Assembly: GCA_024364805.1 (NCBI GenBank)
Contig: CM044488.1
Coordinates: forward strand, 29,666,597 to 29,693,265
Direction of reading: 5' to 3'
Length of the DNA stretch: 26,669 bases
Origin: Euprymna scolopes
Taxonomy: Eukaryota > Mollusca > Cephalopoda > Sepiida > Sepiolidae
This document shows positions 10,431 to 19,555 of this stretch, piece after piece. The position numbers and the translations under genes are program-made. Position 1 is the stretch's first letter. Every line of letters begins with the position of its first letter. The notes beneath the pieces were generated by a model, which did not search any database, was not told the origin of the DNA, and saw nothing but the letters and a program-made list of their open reading frames with translations.

Positions 10431-11330
10431 TGATTGATTACTTCTCTATTTAATACAGATTCCAGCAACTTACTCATGAATGCGGGTTGATTTAAAACTT
10501 GCAATAAGGAATAAAGGTGTCAATTTTAACAAGAAGCCAGTCAGTAACCTCCATAATAGCAGCATTTGGAGACATAGCAAAGTAAACTTGGAATATCACA
10601 TAGGAAGCTATGAAGCTCATGCCAATCAGTCTTCCAGTAGTTAAATGTCTTCCTATGAAGAGGATGATCGATTGAAAACTCCACAGAAAAACTCAACCTC
10701 TATACCAGCAACAACATGATCAGAAGAAACCAATGGAGGAGAAGAGGAAATAGAAAATGAATCAGGTATAGATGTGAGAAAAAGATCAAGTAAAGATTGT
10801 TGATGAAGGTCATTATCAGGAAAACATGTGGAGAAGGTGACAATTAGAGATAAGTCATAAGACTGAGAAAAGTTAAGATCGCTTTCATCAGCAACATTTG
10901 TGTCATTAGAATGGGTGAGCCAGTCAGAATAATGAGCATTGAAATCACTGAAAAAAAAAGATGGGAGTTTGACGGATGAAGTTGCAATCGATTATTAATA
11001 TTGCTGGATATAGCAGCAACAACTGCAGTTATTGTATAAAAGGAGAACGATACAAAAAGAAATAGGAAGTGGAGTGCAGCAAAAGACAACTTTAGACAGA
11101 TAAAGACTTGGGATATGTATAATGGGGAGATCTTTGTGAAGAAAAAAATAGGAAGACCATGCAAATGCATGGAAGAATCTAGTCAGACAAGAAGCAAATA
11201 ATTATTCACATATAAATCGTTGCTATTAATAGAAGCATCTAGATTAGTCTTACAAAAAGCAAGGACGTGAGAAAATTTGTGCAAGAGAAAATTTGACCTG
11301 AGATCTCTGTACAAGTCTTTGTATAAATCT

Positions 11331-12745
11331 TTCCGAACTCTGGGTATTTTTACTTTTTTGTGTTCACATCCACTACTGGAATTATTAAGGAGTCACTCAC
11401 GGGGTGCCCTGTGATTGGATGAAAAACAACCAATTACAGACCTCCCTTTTTAGATTCCTCCCAACCCCTTGAGAGCGGTTATTTTGAATTCTCTTCCTCT
11501 TTTGTTTGTTGAAGCCCTGAAGACAACACATGTGTTTCAGTCTTCTACGCCATTCATACTGGTCACGTGGGAGAACTTTTGACAACAATTGCAGCCCAAA
11601 GAATTCAAGGCTTCCTCCTTTTTTTTTTACCTCAACCCGGCCAAACTCCACAGGAAACAAACAACGTTAAAAGGCCGAACAATAGATGAGTTCCTTATAT
11701 TTCCTATTAATAAAAGTTTTCTTATAACAACTACATTTGTCTTGTGTTTCTTCCTTATTGTCGACGTCACTTTATTTTTGTTACCATCTATAGTTGGGAA
11801 AATCCCAATAATACTCATAATAGCAACATTTAAAAAAAAAAATTGAACATATAGATATCGGCAAATATTTATTCACTAATTTGACTTGTATACATGTTGT
11901 AATTTTGTAATAGTTCTTCTTATTGTAAAAAGTTAATACAACTAATTAAAAACATGTTTTCTGTTTGTAGCTGTTTCATTTCTATTGGTGTGATGCATTG
12001 CAGATACCTTCAATTAATCTCTTCAGTTTGTTCTTCTTGTCTGAGTTTTTCAAATTCACAATATTTATTCAAATTTTGCAGATAGTGTACATATTTTATA
12101 ATTGGTTCATTACTTTCTTGCTTCATCAACATGAACTTTGTTCTTTCTGGCTTGAACAACCTTTTGTTCTTATTTCTTTTGAATTATTTTTTGAAAGTCT
12201 TTTGAAGTCTTACAGGTTTGAGGGATAGGCTATGGCGAATACAGTATGTTATTTCATTTTCTCCTCCTGTTTCTTTGTTGTCTTTTAATTTTTTAGTTTT
12301 TGCACTAGCAGCAAAACATTGCAGTCACAACCCTCGGGAGACAATTGAAATTCTATCAGCAATGTTCTTGTTGTAAAGTTAATGACTAAAGCTTTCTCTA
12401 ACTCGTTCTTAGGTTTTTTTTAGAGACAGCGAAATTTAAATCAAAATAAACCACAAAAAAACTATTTGGTGCTTAATTAGACTTGCACTTATGATGAAAA
12501 TTGTAAGTAAAGAAAATGCAGAAAAGGTTTTATGATGTATTTACCCATCACGGAATGAAGATGGCATATTCCAAAAATCACATAACTTGATCAAGTTTTT
12601 TTTATTTAAGAAAATAAAACTTTATGACTTGCTCGATGCGACAGAAATCAGTCACCATATTTGATTGAAAGGAGATTTTGGTTGACACCGGTTTGACCGT
12701 GACCTTCACACACATGCATTTGTGATTGTTTTGCGAATTTTCACG
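11331..12745. other. Intron, no gene seen
   Basis: No supported gene. About 11340-11850 is richer in GC than its flanks and has an AATAAA-type word near 11708 and a GTCACGTG word near 11560. I considered a solo LTR and found no end repeats to prove it. A near-palindrome lies at 11517-11540. The rest is AT-rich, with several short frames that lack similarity. Confidence 0.45.
11517..11540. repeat. Near-palindrome, possible hairpin
   Basis: CTGAA and TTCAG arms flank the self-complementary ACACATGTGT, with a few extra bases on the left arm. It would form a short hairpin of about ten pairs with bulges. The role is unknown; such words are common in the ends of repeat families. Confidence 0.55.
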
Positions 12746-12824
12746 ACCAAGAGTGTATTTCTTATATATTAACAAAACGTTTTAATAATAAATTTAAACC
12801 AAACTTTTGATTGATATTTTTATT

Positions 12825-12827
<3 letters not shown>
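12746..12827. repeat. Direct repeat, left copy
   Basis: The segment with ACAAAACGTTTTAATAATAA, then AAATTTAAACCAAACTTTTG and GATTGATATTTTTATT is closely repeated at about 14412-14577. Matching also extends to the left of this core, through GTGTATTT...ACAAAAC against GTGCATTT...ACAAAAC. The two copies bracket the plus-strand LINE part at about 13060-13860. Confidence 0.75.
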
Positions 12828-12859
<32 letters not shown>

Positions 12860-12931
12860 ACAACAACAACAACAATAATAACAATAATAATAATAATAAC
12901 AATAATAATAATATTACTACTACTACACTAC
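12828..12931. repeat. Compound trinucleotide repeat (CTA/AAC/AAT)n
   Basis: Runs of CTA, AAC, ACA/AAT and TAC trinucleotides follow each other. On the minus strand they translate into a poly-leucine and poly-valine frame, which is a low-complexity artefact. Confidence 0.95.
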
Positions 12932-13007
12932 ACCCAAAGGACAACTCTACATGAAAAGGAAAAACGGCAGGAGAGGACTGGTTTGTATCGAAGACTATGT
13001 GAATGAC

Positions 13008-13033
13008 AAAAAAAAAAAAAAAAAAAAAAAAAA
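13008..13033. repeat. Poly(A) tract, 26 bases
   Basis: An uninterrupted A run on the plus strand just before the recognisable LINE coding part. It could be the tail of an older plus-strand insertion or a simple homopolymer. Confidence 0.9.
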
Positions 13034-13059
13034 GAATTAGAAAAATACATAATGAAAAA

Positions 13060-13860
13060 CACTGAAAGGATAATTATGGCAGCGAGAGACACTGAAAAAA
13101 ATCCACAAAACAGAAAACAGAGAGACAAAGGATAAAACGAGAAAAGAAAAACGGGAAGAGAAACAACTACACGGAAGATTCATAAGAATGACAACAGATG
13201 ATAATAATGCAAACACCTGGACATGAATGTGAAAAGGACACATAAGCTTAGAAACTGAATCCCTAATAATTGCAGCACAAGATAACTTGATAAGAATCAA
13301 CTACATCAAAGCAAAGATCACCAAAACACAAGAAAACAGCATATGCAGATTCTGTGGACAAAAAAAAAAAAAATGAAATGATAGACCATATAGTAAGCGA
13401 ATGGAGTAACTGACCTAAAATAGAATACTAGAACAGGCACGACTAAGTGGGAAGGGCAGTACACTGGGAATTATGCAAACAACTGCATCTTAAACCAGCA
13501 ACAGTACTTGAAAACATGAATCACAAAATCCTATGGGATATGGCCATACAAACAGATAAACTCATCCAAACAAGAAGACTGGATGTCGTAATAATTAACA
13601 AGAAAGAAAAGTCCTGCCAAATCGTAGATTTTGCTGGTCCAGCTGACCACAGGGTGAATATCAAAGAAAAGGAGAAACGGAGAAAATACACAGAGCAAGC
13701 CAGAGAACTGAAAGGGATATGGAAGATGAAGAAAATCAAGATAATATTTAGTAAGAGCACTAGGAACAACTCTGAAAAAATAAAAAAAGGAGAAATTGGA
13801 ATCAGAGGAATGACTGAAAAGATACAATGAACAACAATAATTAAAACAGCTGAACTATTA
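13060..13860 (+). mobile_element. LINE 3' part with REL-type endonuclease domain
   Basis: Plus-strand frames give the C-terminal half of an R2-superfamily-like LINE protein. In order I see a LHGRFIRMTTDDNNANTW patch, an AAQDNLIRINYIKAKITK-like patch (about 13270-13312), a zinc-knuckle start ICRFCG (about 13345), then a 127-codon frame (13447-13830). That frame carries VHWELCKQLHL, KILWDMAIQTDKLIQTRRLD and VVIINKKEKSCQIVDFAGPAD. In the family the latter reads (R/K)PDIVVxNKKER...IIDIAxPGD, the PD-(D/E)xK site of the restriction-like endonuclease. Here the first catalytic P-D pair is L-D and the final PGD is PAD. The zinc-knuckle region is disturbed by stops and by poly(A) runs. No reverse transcriptase was seen, so the copy is 5'-truncated and dead. 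Confidence 0.7.
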
Positions 13861-14400
13861 AGGAAAACCCTTGAATGTGGAAACTAATACACATGAGCCA
13901 CATGTGTGGACCAAACAAACTGCTGCAGAGGCAAAACATGAAAAAGTGTTACAGGGAACCAAGAACATTGAAGCTGCATATCTACAAGTTCTCTATCTCC
14001 TTCTCCATCCCCCTCCTATTGCTCCATCACCGCCCCTCCACTCCAAGAGTGATGCCCAATTGTTGAGAAGGGTCAAGGAGGATGAAAAGACCGAGGAGAG
14101 AGTACTGACCAGACCTCTGCTCGACAAGTTTGAAGAGAACTGGAACCTTGGGGAGGCTTATTGCCACTCAAATTCCAGTGGAGATCAATGCCCGCTGCCA
14201 GCAAGAAATCAATGGTAAGAGGCTGTTATGATAACACAAATTTATTAGCAAATGTTATCGAAAGAGGTAAAAAGTACTGTAAATCTGGGGAGATTTGTTG
14301 TCACTCAGCTTCCAGGGAACACCGCAGGTTGTTTTAAAGGAGAGATATTTGATGACCTGTGTGAAAGCTCATTGTGAGCCAATAATAAAAACAAGTTACA
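13861..14400 (+). mobile_element. Probable LINE 3' flank with a repeated motif
   Basis: Directly after the REL domain a stretch resembling GTTGTCACTCAGCTTCCAGG appears at about 14292-14311. A related one (TTGCCACTCAAATTCCAGTG) lies at 14160-14179. Both follow a GGGGAG word, so a unit of about 133 bp seems duplicated with divergence. Frames of 115 and 63 codons across 13871-14218 have no known similarity. I read this as the untranslated end of the REL-type LINE or an adjoining repeat. Confidence 0.45.
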
Positions 14401-14411
14401 TTATTTAGTTG

Positions 14412-14577
14412 TGACCAAGATTGATTTTTTATGCAAAGTGCATTTATAGATTTACAAAACATTTTAATAAAACAATTTAAACCAAACATTTTAAGGACAG
14501 GCATTCTAACCAAGATGTTCTATTTGAGGAGAAACAAGCTTCCCAAAATGAGACACTCTGGATTGATATTTTTATTT
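14412..14577. repeat. Direct repeat, right copy, with a 68-bp difference
   Basis: ACAAAACATTTTAATAAAAC and ATTTAAACCAAACATTTT at 14454-14492 match the left copy at 12772. The last part, GATTGATATTTTTATTT, comes only at 14561-14577, after about 68 extra bases that the left copy lacks. Either the right copy gained them or the left one lost them. Confidence 0.75.
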
Positions 14578-14689
14578 AAAAATATTAATAAAAAATTATA
14601 ATCAAAACTAGCTATATTATTTCCAAAACATTTTGTGGGGAACAGGATTTTCTCTACATTAAAAACTGACGTAAGAAATGTGAATTTAG

Positions 14690-14860
14690 GATATTGTTTG
14701 TATTTGTGATTTTAATATGCATAGAAATTGCTTCAGTCAAGAAGGATTTCTCCTTCAATGACCACTGACAAGAGAAATCGGTGTCTTATAAATTGTTTAT
14801 ATCACACACCGTGTGGCATGTGGCTCCATCCTGCTGAAACCACATAATGAATTGCTAATA
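14690..14860 (-). mobile_element. Mariner/Tc1-like transposase remnant
   Basis: On the minus strand the codons from 14845 read MWFQQDGATCHTVCDINNL and then stop at 14788-14786. The word (V/M)WFQQDGATCHTA is a hallmark of one branch of DDE transposases (mariner/Tc1-like), around the second catalytic aspartate. Downstream peptides in other frames (with ISLVSGH) may be its decayed continuation, but this is weak. Terminal inverted repeats were not found. It is a short, dead fragment. Confidence 0.55.
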
Positions 14861-15290
14861 CAAGTTGAACTTAAAACAACCAATAGTTGTCAACCCTCAA
14901 TTGAATAAAATAGAGTTGTTAATTTAAGGTCACCGGCTCTAGAAAAGCACCCTTTACATACATTCTCTTAATTCTATGCTAAATAGCCAGTATCAATACA
15001 AAAGTCTGAATACAATTGTGTTTCCTTCTCAAATTGAACCGGTAAGCTTAAACTGTAGTGATTGAAAATGACTGTATTTGCCATTTAAAGTGGAAAATTG
15101 TTAATATGGGAAGCTACCCGTATCAACATATTTTCAACTAAAAATTTGATCAAATCCACAAATAAACTGGGGTCTGTCACTCAAAATGTAGAGACTAAAA
15201 ATTAATCTCTTGCATAAAGAGTTAGATTTTAAACCCTATGGCAGTAGGGACTTCTGGAGTTGTTGTTCAATTTCCTACCTTCAGTTGATT
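14861..15290. other. Intron, no gene seen
   Basis: AT-rich sequence between the transposase remnant and the minisatellite. It may hold more of the decayed transposon on the minus strand, but no motif supports this. Confidence 0.5.
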
Positions 15291-15801
15291 GACTGGATCA
15301 AAATATGAGCCTCCTGAAATGTAACTGGGTCAAAATANNNNNNNNNNNNNNNNNNNNNNNNNNNNNNNNNNNNNNNNNNNNNNNNNNNNNNNNNNNNNNN
15401 NNNNNNNNNNNNNNNNNNNNNNNNNNNNNNNNNNNNNNNNNNNNNNNNNNNNNNNNNNNNNNNNNNNNNNNNNNNNNNNNNNNNNNNNNNNNNNNNNNNN
15501 NNNNNNNNNNNNNNNNNNNNNNNNNNNNNNNNNNNNNNNNNNNNNNNNNNNNNNNNNNNNNNNNNNNNNNNNNNNNNNNNNNNNNNNNNNNNNNNNNNNN
15601 NNNNNNNNNNNNNNNNNNNNNNNNNNNNNNNNNNNNNNNNNNNNNNNNNNNNNNNNNNNNNNNNNNNNNNNNNNNNNNNNNNNNNNNNNNNNNNNNNNNN
15701 NNNNNNNNNNNNNNNNNNNNNNNNNNNNNNNNNNNNNNNNNNNNNNNNNNNNNNNNNNNCTGAAATGTAACTGGGTCAAAATATGAGCCTCCTGAAATGG
15801 A
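15291..15801. repeat. 32-bp minisatellite interrupted by the gap
   Basis: On the left of the gap one unit and part of the next are present (CTGGATCAAAATATGAGCCT, then CCTGAAATGTAACTGGGTCA). On the right the same unit resumes (CTGAAATGTAACTGGGTCAA, then ATATGAGCCTCCTGAAATGG). The period is 32 bp. Identical sequence on both sides indicates that the N run covers further units. Confidence 0.88.
15338..15759. other. Assembly gap (422 N)
   Basis: A run of N on which no claim can be made. Frames crossing it are meaningless. Its odd length suggests a size estimate from paired reads. Confidence 0.99.
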
Positions 15802-16373
15802 CTAGTTCTTTTAGGCGTTTTTATTCATTTATTTATTTTTTGTTTTTGAGTTGTAGGTGACTGATTTCCAATATCAATATTCTATTGTCCAGAAACTATT
15901 ATATCATTTAATACATAATACAAATTCTTATAAATCAGTTTTAATTAAAATTAATTTTAATTAAAATTTTAATTAAAAACAAAGACAAAATGGAAAAAAC
16001 AAAACTTTGGGGATTAACATATTTCATATTTTTAGAACATCATCAGAGGCAAAAATTCTGAGAAAGTTGTGCAAAATTAAGGCAGAACCAATTGTAAAAA
16101 GCTGCCTTTAACCCCAATTCATAGAAATGTTGATGGAATGTTTCAAGAGATTGTTTTTGCAATCATTTGGCAAAGGAAATTGGTTAGAGGATGAATAAAA
16201 TTATAGCTGTAACTCTTCAGTGTGCCCATGCTTTTCTATTTACCTCAAGCCATCTTTCAGTCAGGAGAAATGAACTTGGAGATGGCTAAAACCACCAGAT
16301 ACACACGAATGAGTATTTAACAAAGTAATATAAAAAAATCTGAAGGCAAACAAAACATTATTAAAAACCTCAC
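15802..16373. other. Intron end with AT-rich mirror and inverted repeats
   Basis: At about 15938-15977 the words TTTTAATTAAAA and TTAATTTTAATTAA follow each other and can pair in several ways. The rest, to the donor of the exon at 16441-16374, shows no gene. Confidence 0.6.
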
Positions 16374-16441
16374 CATAAGAAACTGTTCCAAAATCGAGTT
16401 GAGTCACATCAAAATGGAAAGTAGGTCCGATCACTGAACCC
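16374..16441 (-). CDS. HYDIN: HYDIN small exon (68 nt)
   Basis: This short exon begins after TTTATTTACAG (acceptor ending at 16442). It ends at 16374 before GTGAGG, a strong donor. Its first base completes the arginine codon begun in the previous exon. It then encodes GSVIGPTFHFDVTQLDFGTV and SYG, leaving one base for the next exon. Vertebrate HYDIN reads RGCVIGPTFHFNVPALHFGDVSFG at the same place, so identity and phase agree on both sides. It forms the first strands of an ASH-type repeat that the next exon completes. It lies alone between a 5.2-kb and a 10.9-kb intron, both filled with mobile elements. A second possible donor (GAG|GTTTTT, six bases further on) is weaker and would shift the phase relation to the next exon. 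Confidence 0.9.
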
Positions 16442-16564
16442 CTGTAAATAAACAAAAATCATCTTGACAATTCATAATTACTATTGCTGTTTTTGTTTTG
16501 GTTTACTCTTATTTATTCCCAAACAAATCATATTACCACTTGAAATACAAGGGCTACTAATTTA

Positions 16565-16609
16565 GTATGATGTCACATGAACTATGGAATGGGTGAAAAT
16601 CAAATGTAA
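16565..16609. repeat. Short repeat, copy 1 (matches 18404-18442)
   Basis: GTATGATGTCACATG, then GGAATGGGTGAAAATCAAATG recurs at 18404-18442 with few changes and a six-base length difference. The copy stands just before the gag-type region of the Copia fossil. Confidence 0.8.
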
Positions 16610-18403
16610 TCTTGTGCTACTGATGCCACTTGGAAAGTACAGTGCAAAATGGTATTAATTAAAGATGGTTTGTTGAGCATCATGAATGAAATGGAGGCTG
16701 TTCTGAAAGAGGGACAAATGTGAATTCACATACAAAATATTTATTGAGGCAGGATCGTGCCTTAGTGACAAAACAATCACTGTTGATTGGAGACCTCAAG
16801 ACAGCTGTGATGATAATTCTGCAGTTGTATGGAAGAAATTGGCTGATCACTTTCAAAAGAAAATGTGGGCTAAAAAATTAGCCTCGAGGAGAAAATTATA
16901 TTTCCTCAAATTAAAAGAGGGTTACCTCAGAACAATGATAGAAATATTTGACGAGTTAGCAATCATTGATGATTCAATTGATGAGGAGGATAGAGTTGTG
17001 CATCTCTTGGCTATTGTCTCAGATTCTTATAGCATGTTGGTGACAGCACTCGAAGGAAGTCAGAATATTATCAAGTGGATGTTAGTGACTGAACGATTTC
17101 TGTACAATAAAATTGCTGAATTGAAAGCCATGAGGTTAAAAAAGTCATGTCAACAAAATGGAAAAAAAGTGTTATCACTGTGGGAAAAAATAGATATTTT
17201 AAATGTGACTATCGATTGTTTGGCAAAGATACAAAACAGAGTTTCAAGCGGAATCATCTAAAAAAGAAAGCTTTCTACACTAAGAAAATGTAGGGTGACT
17301 CAAGCGACTCTGAAGCAACATGTCACATGTGTTATGATGTGAAGAAATTTCTTAATTTAAGAGAATTGGATGCAGAAGAAGAAATAACCCTTGGTGACGG
17401 ATTCTCAGTTGAGGCATTAGGAATAGGAACGATAGAACTGAAAGTAAGTGTACCAGAGGGGAAATATCAAAGATTCAGGTTGTGTGATGTTCCTAAATTT
17501 ATTGCCTAGAGCTACTAAATCTGGAAAGACATGTATATTTACTGAGTCAGGTTGTCAACTTCTGGATGATAAGCAGAATATAATAGTTACAAGTTAAAAA
17601 ATTGGAAACATATACTACTTAAACTGCAGCGAAGTACATGAAGCCAGCCCATACAGCAATTACTTAAAGATTTGGCATAGACGTTTAGTCACCTTGGCGC
17701 AATGAATTTAAAGAAACTATTAAGAGACCTAGATTAAGAGAAACTATTAGAGAACTAGTAACTGGTCTTGATTATGATGTATCTATTTACTATGCCTCCC
17801 CACAGGACAGAGTTAGACACCAGGGTCGTTTTTTAACGTGGAGAAAAGGTACAAAAATAAAAATTGTCTCAGTCGTGAAGGATTTCTCCTCCACCGAAAG
17901 AGAACAAGAAATAGAAGTGCAGCATCTGAAGAACAGATACTACACTTTGATGGAAAACATCATCGTTTGTCTTTCCAAAATTTGGTGGAAGGCAAACCAC
18001 TCAACTTCTTGATATTGTACATAGCAATGTTTGTGGAAGGACAGAGGCAAACTCACATGATGGAGCTGAATATTTTGTCACATTTATTGACTTGCGTGGA
18101 TATACATGCACAATACAGACGTTTTTAAAAGTTCATGAAATGGAAAACCAGGATTGAGAAATCCACATAATACTGAAACTCTACATCCTGAATGTTAAAA
18201 TTATTTCAAAAAGGAGGGTGTACAACATGGATATACTGTTCCTAAAACACCAGAGCAAAATGGAGTAGCCTAAAAATGAACAGAATATTAGTGGAAACAA
18301 TGCAAGCAATGTTAAAATTTGAAGCTACCTAAGAAATTTTGGTCAGAAGCTTTATTCATGTCTTCATATATTCAAAACCGGAGTCGAAGAAATACAGTAA
18401 AAG

Positions 18404-18442
18404 GTATGACGTCACATGGAATGGGTGCAAATCAAATGTGAA
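18404..18442. repeat. Short repeat, copy 2 (inside the Copia fossil)
   Basis: GTATGACGTCACATGGAATG, then GGTGCAAATCAAATGTGAA is the second copy of the segment at 16565-16609. Here it sits between integrase-like and reverse-transcriptase-like parts, which suggests a small insertion into the fossil. Confidence 0.78.
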
Positions 18443-18705
18443 CCATTTACACATTTTTTGATGATTTTGTCCACAATATTGTCTTGATGTTGTCATCATC
18501 ATCATCATGATAGATAAAAAGATTTAAAATGAATTCTAAAAGCAAAAAAAAAGTATATTCCTTGGATATTAGAGTTAAGGAGTACAGCCTCTATGATACA
18601 ATGAAATCGAAAGTATTCCATATCAGAGTTATTATCTTCAATGAATCAGATTCATTAGCTGAATAGGGTAAAAAGGAAGTTGTAAACCGATATCCAGTAG
18701 AAATT

Positions 18706-18721
18706 GAACATCAAGACAGCT

Positions 18722-18763
<42 letters not shown>

Positions 18764-18824
18764 GTTCGACGGTTGAGTTGTTATCATCATCAGCATCAGC
18801 ATCACAGTTGTCGTGATGTTGTCG

Positions 18825-18866
<42 letters not shown>

Positions 18867-18883
18867 CTGCTGTCTTGATGTTC
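18706..18883. repeat. Long inverted repeat with (GAT)n and (CAT)n arms
   Basis: The left arm is GAACATCAAGACAGC (18706-18720) followed by about 42 bases of ATG repeats. The right arm is about 42 bases of CAT repeats followed by GCTGTCTTGATGTTC (18869-18883). The 15-base outer parts are exact reverse complements, so arms of about 60 bases enclose a 55-60-base centre. It would form a strong hairpin. Poly-Met, poly-Asp and poly-His frames here are artefacts. Confidence 0.9.
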
Positions 18884-19555
18884 ACAAACCCCAAAGATCA
18901 CCAAGGATTAAGAAAGCTCCAGATCAGTATGGTAAATGGGTCTACATTGCTCATAATTTAAATGACCCATTGACAATGAAAGCGCCATTTTCCGGTCCCA
19001 AGTAAAATAAATGGAAGCAATGGAAAGTAAAATTATATTAATACTAATAAAGTATGAGAACTTATGGAATTGTCGAGTAGACAAAGAGCTATTGATAGCA
19101 AGTGGGTGTTTAAACCAAAGTATGATGACAACAAAAACATGAAACACTACAAAGCTCAGCTGGTAGCTCAAGGTTTTCTTTAGAAGGACCAAACTGACTA
19201 TGACAAGACCTTCTACCCAGTTGTCAGATTTGAATTGGTGCAAACTGTTATTGAATTAGCAGCAGAGCTCGACCTGAGGCAAAATCAATAACCTCTGCAT
19301 TCTTAACTGATGAGTTGAAGGAAAAAATGACATGAAGCATACAGAAAGATTTGAAGTTAAAGACAAGGAACATCTTGTTTGTAAACTGAAGCAAAGCATC
19401 TATGATTTTAAACAATCGCCAAGATGTTGGAATGAAGCAGTGGATTGTCAGCTAAAAAAGATGCATTTCAAGCAGTTAGAGAATGTGGTTTTATTGAATT
19501 TGTTTGGGTATCAAATATATTTAAAACAAGGTATGTTTGGATTTGATTAGATTCT

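Larger units (their letters stand above)
9062..11330 (-). mobile_element. Jockey-superfamily LINE, nearly full-length (EN + RT)
   Basis: This is the most complete mobile element here. From its 5' side on the minus strand it has an AP-type endonuclease region (about 11330-10680), reverse transcriptase (about 10500-9612), a C-terminal region to about 9216, a 3' untranslated part with CCTTATCCTCGAGTGGCC (9125-9108), and a poly(A) tail (plus-strand T run at 9061-9076). Endonuclease signs are an N-terminal patch with TNLDASINSNDLYVNNYL, SDFNAHYSDW where the family has GDFNxHHxDW, and the catalytic SSDHV near 10720. It lacks an ORF1 and a clear 5' end, so it is 5'-truncated or its start was not recognised. 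Three shorter tails of the same family occur elsewhere in the window on the same strand. The family name (jockey, CR1 or LOA branch) needs a phylogeny. Confidence 0.88.
16560..19555 (+). mobile_element. Copia-type LTR retrotransposon fossil (Ty1/Copia)
   Basis: A plus-strand, broken Copia-family element. Recognisable parts occur in Copia order. A gag-type region lies at about 16620-17260, with FDELAIIDDSIDEEDRVVHL. A protease-like stretch at about 17320-17510 includes LGDGFSVEALGIGTIEL. A pre-integrase and integrase region lies at about 17590-18360, with the word PKTPEQNGVA. A reverse transcriptase start lies at about 19080-19200 (KWVFKPKYDDNK), with more RT-like peptide at about 19380-19480 (KQSIYDFKQSPRCWNEA). 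Integrase before reverse transcriptase marks Copia rather than Gypsy. It is heavily broken, on the order of ten or more lesions plus missing stretches, and no RNase H region or paired LTRs were found. By its decay it is old. A trinucleotide hairpin has expanded inside it. It lies antisense to HYDIN in the 5.2-kb intron. Confidence 0.88.

Noticed and set aside
10172-11170. Minus-strand frames at 10504-10172 and 11170-10844
   Set aside because: Most of their length is in the wrong frame relative to the LINE endonuclease and reverse transcriptase motifs, which lie in overlapping frames.
11340-11850. Possible solo LTR with an AATAAA-type word
   Set aside because: No matching end repeats, target duplication or second copy are visible in the window.
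12762-12944. Poly-leucine and poly-valine open frame on the minus strand
   Set aside because: It is the translation of the compound trinucleotide repeat at 12828-12931.
13521-13827. Minus-strand frames of 82 and 98 codons
   Set aside because: They are shadows of the plus-strand REL-domain frame at 13447-13830.
14725-14765. Similarity between GAAGGATTTCTCCT words here and at 17875-17892
   Set aside because: The shared word is short and the flanks do not align convincingly. One lies in a transposase remnant and the other in the Copia fossil.
15305-15779. Two frames of about 150 codons
   Set aside because: They run almost wholly through N bases.
18638-18961. Poly-Asp, poly-His, poly-Met and poly-Ile frames
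   Set aside because: They come from the ATG and CAT repeats of the inverted structure.
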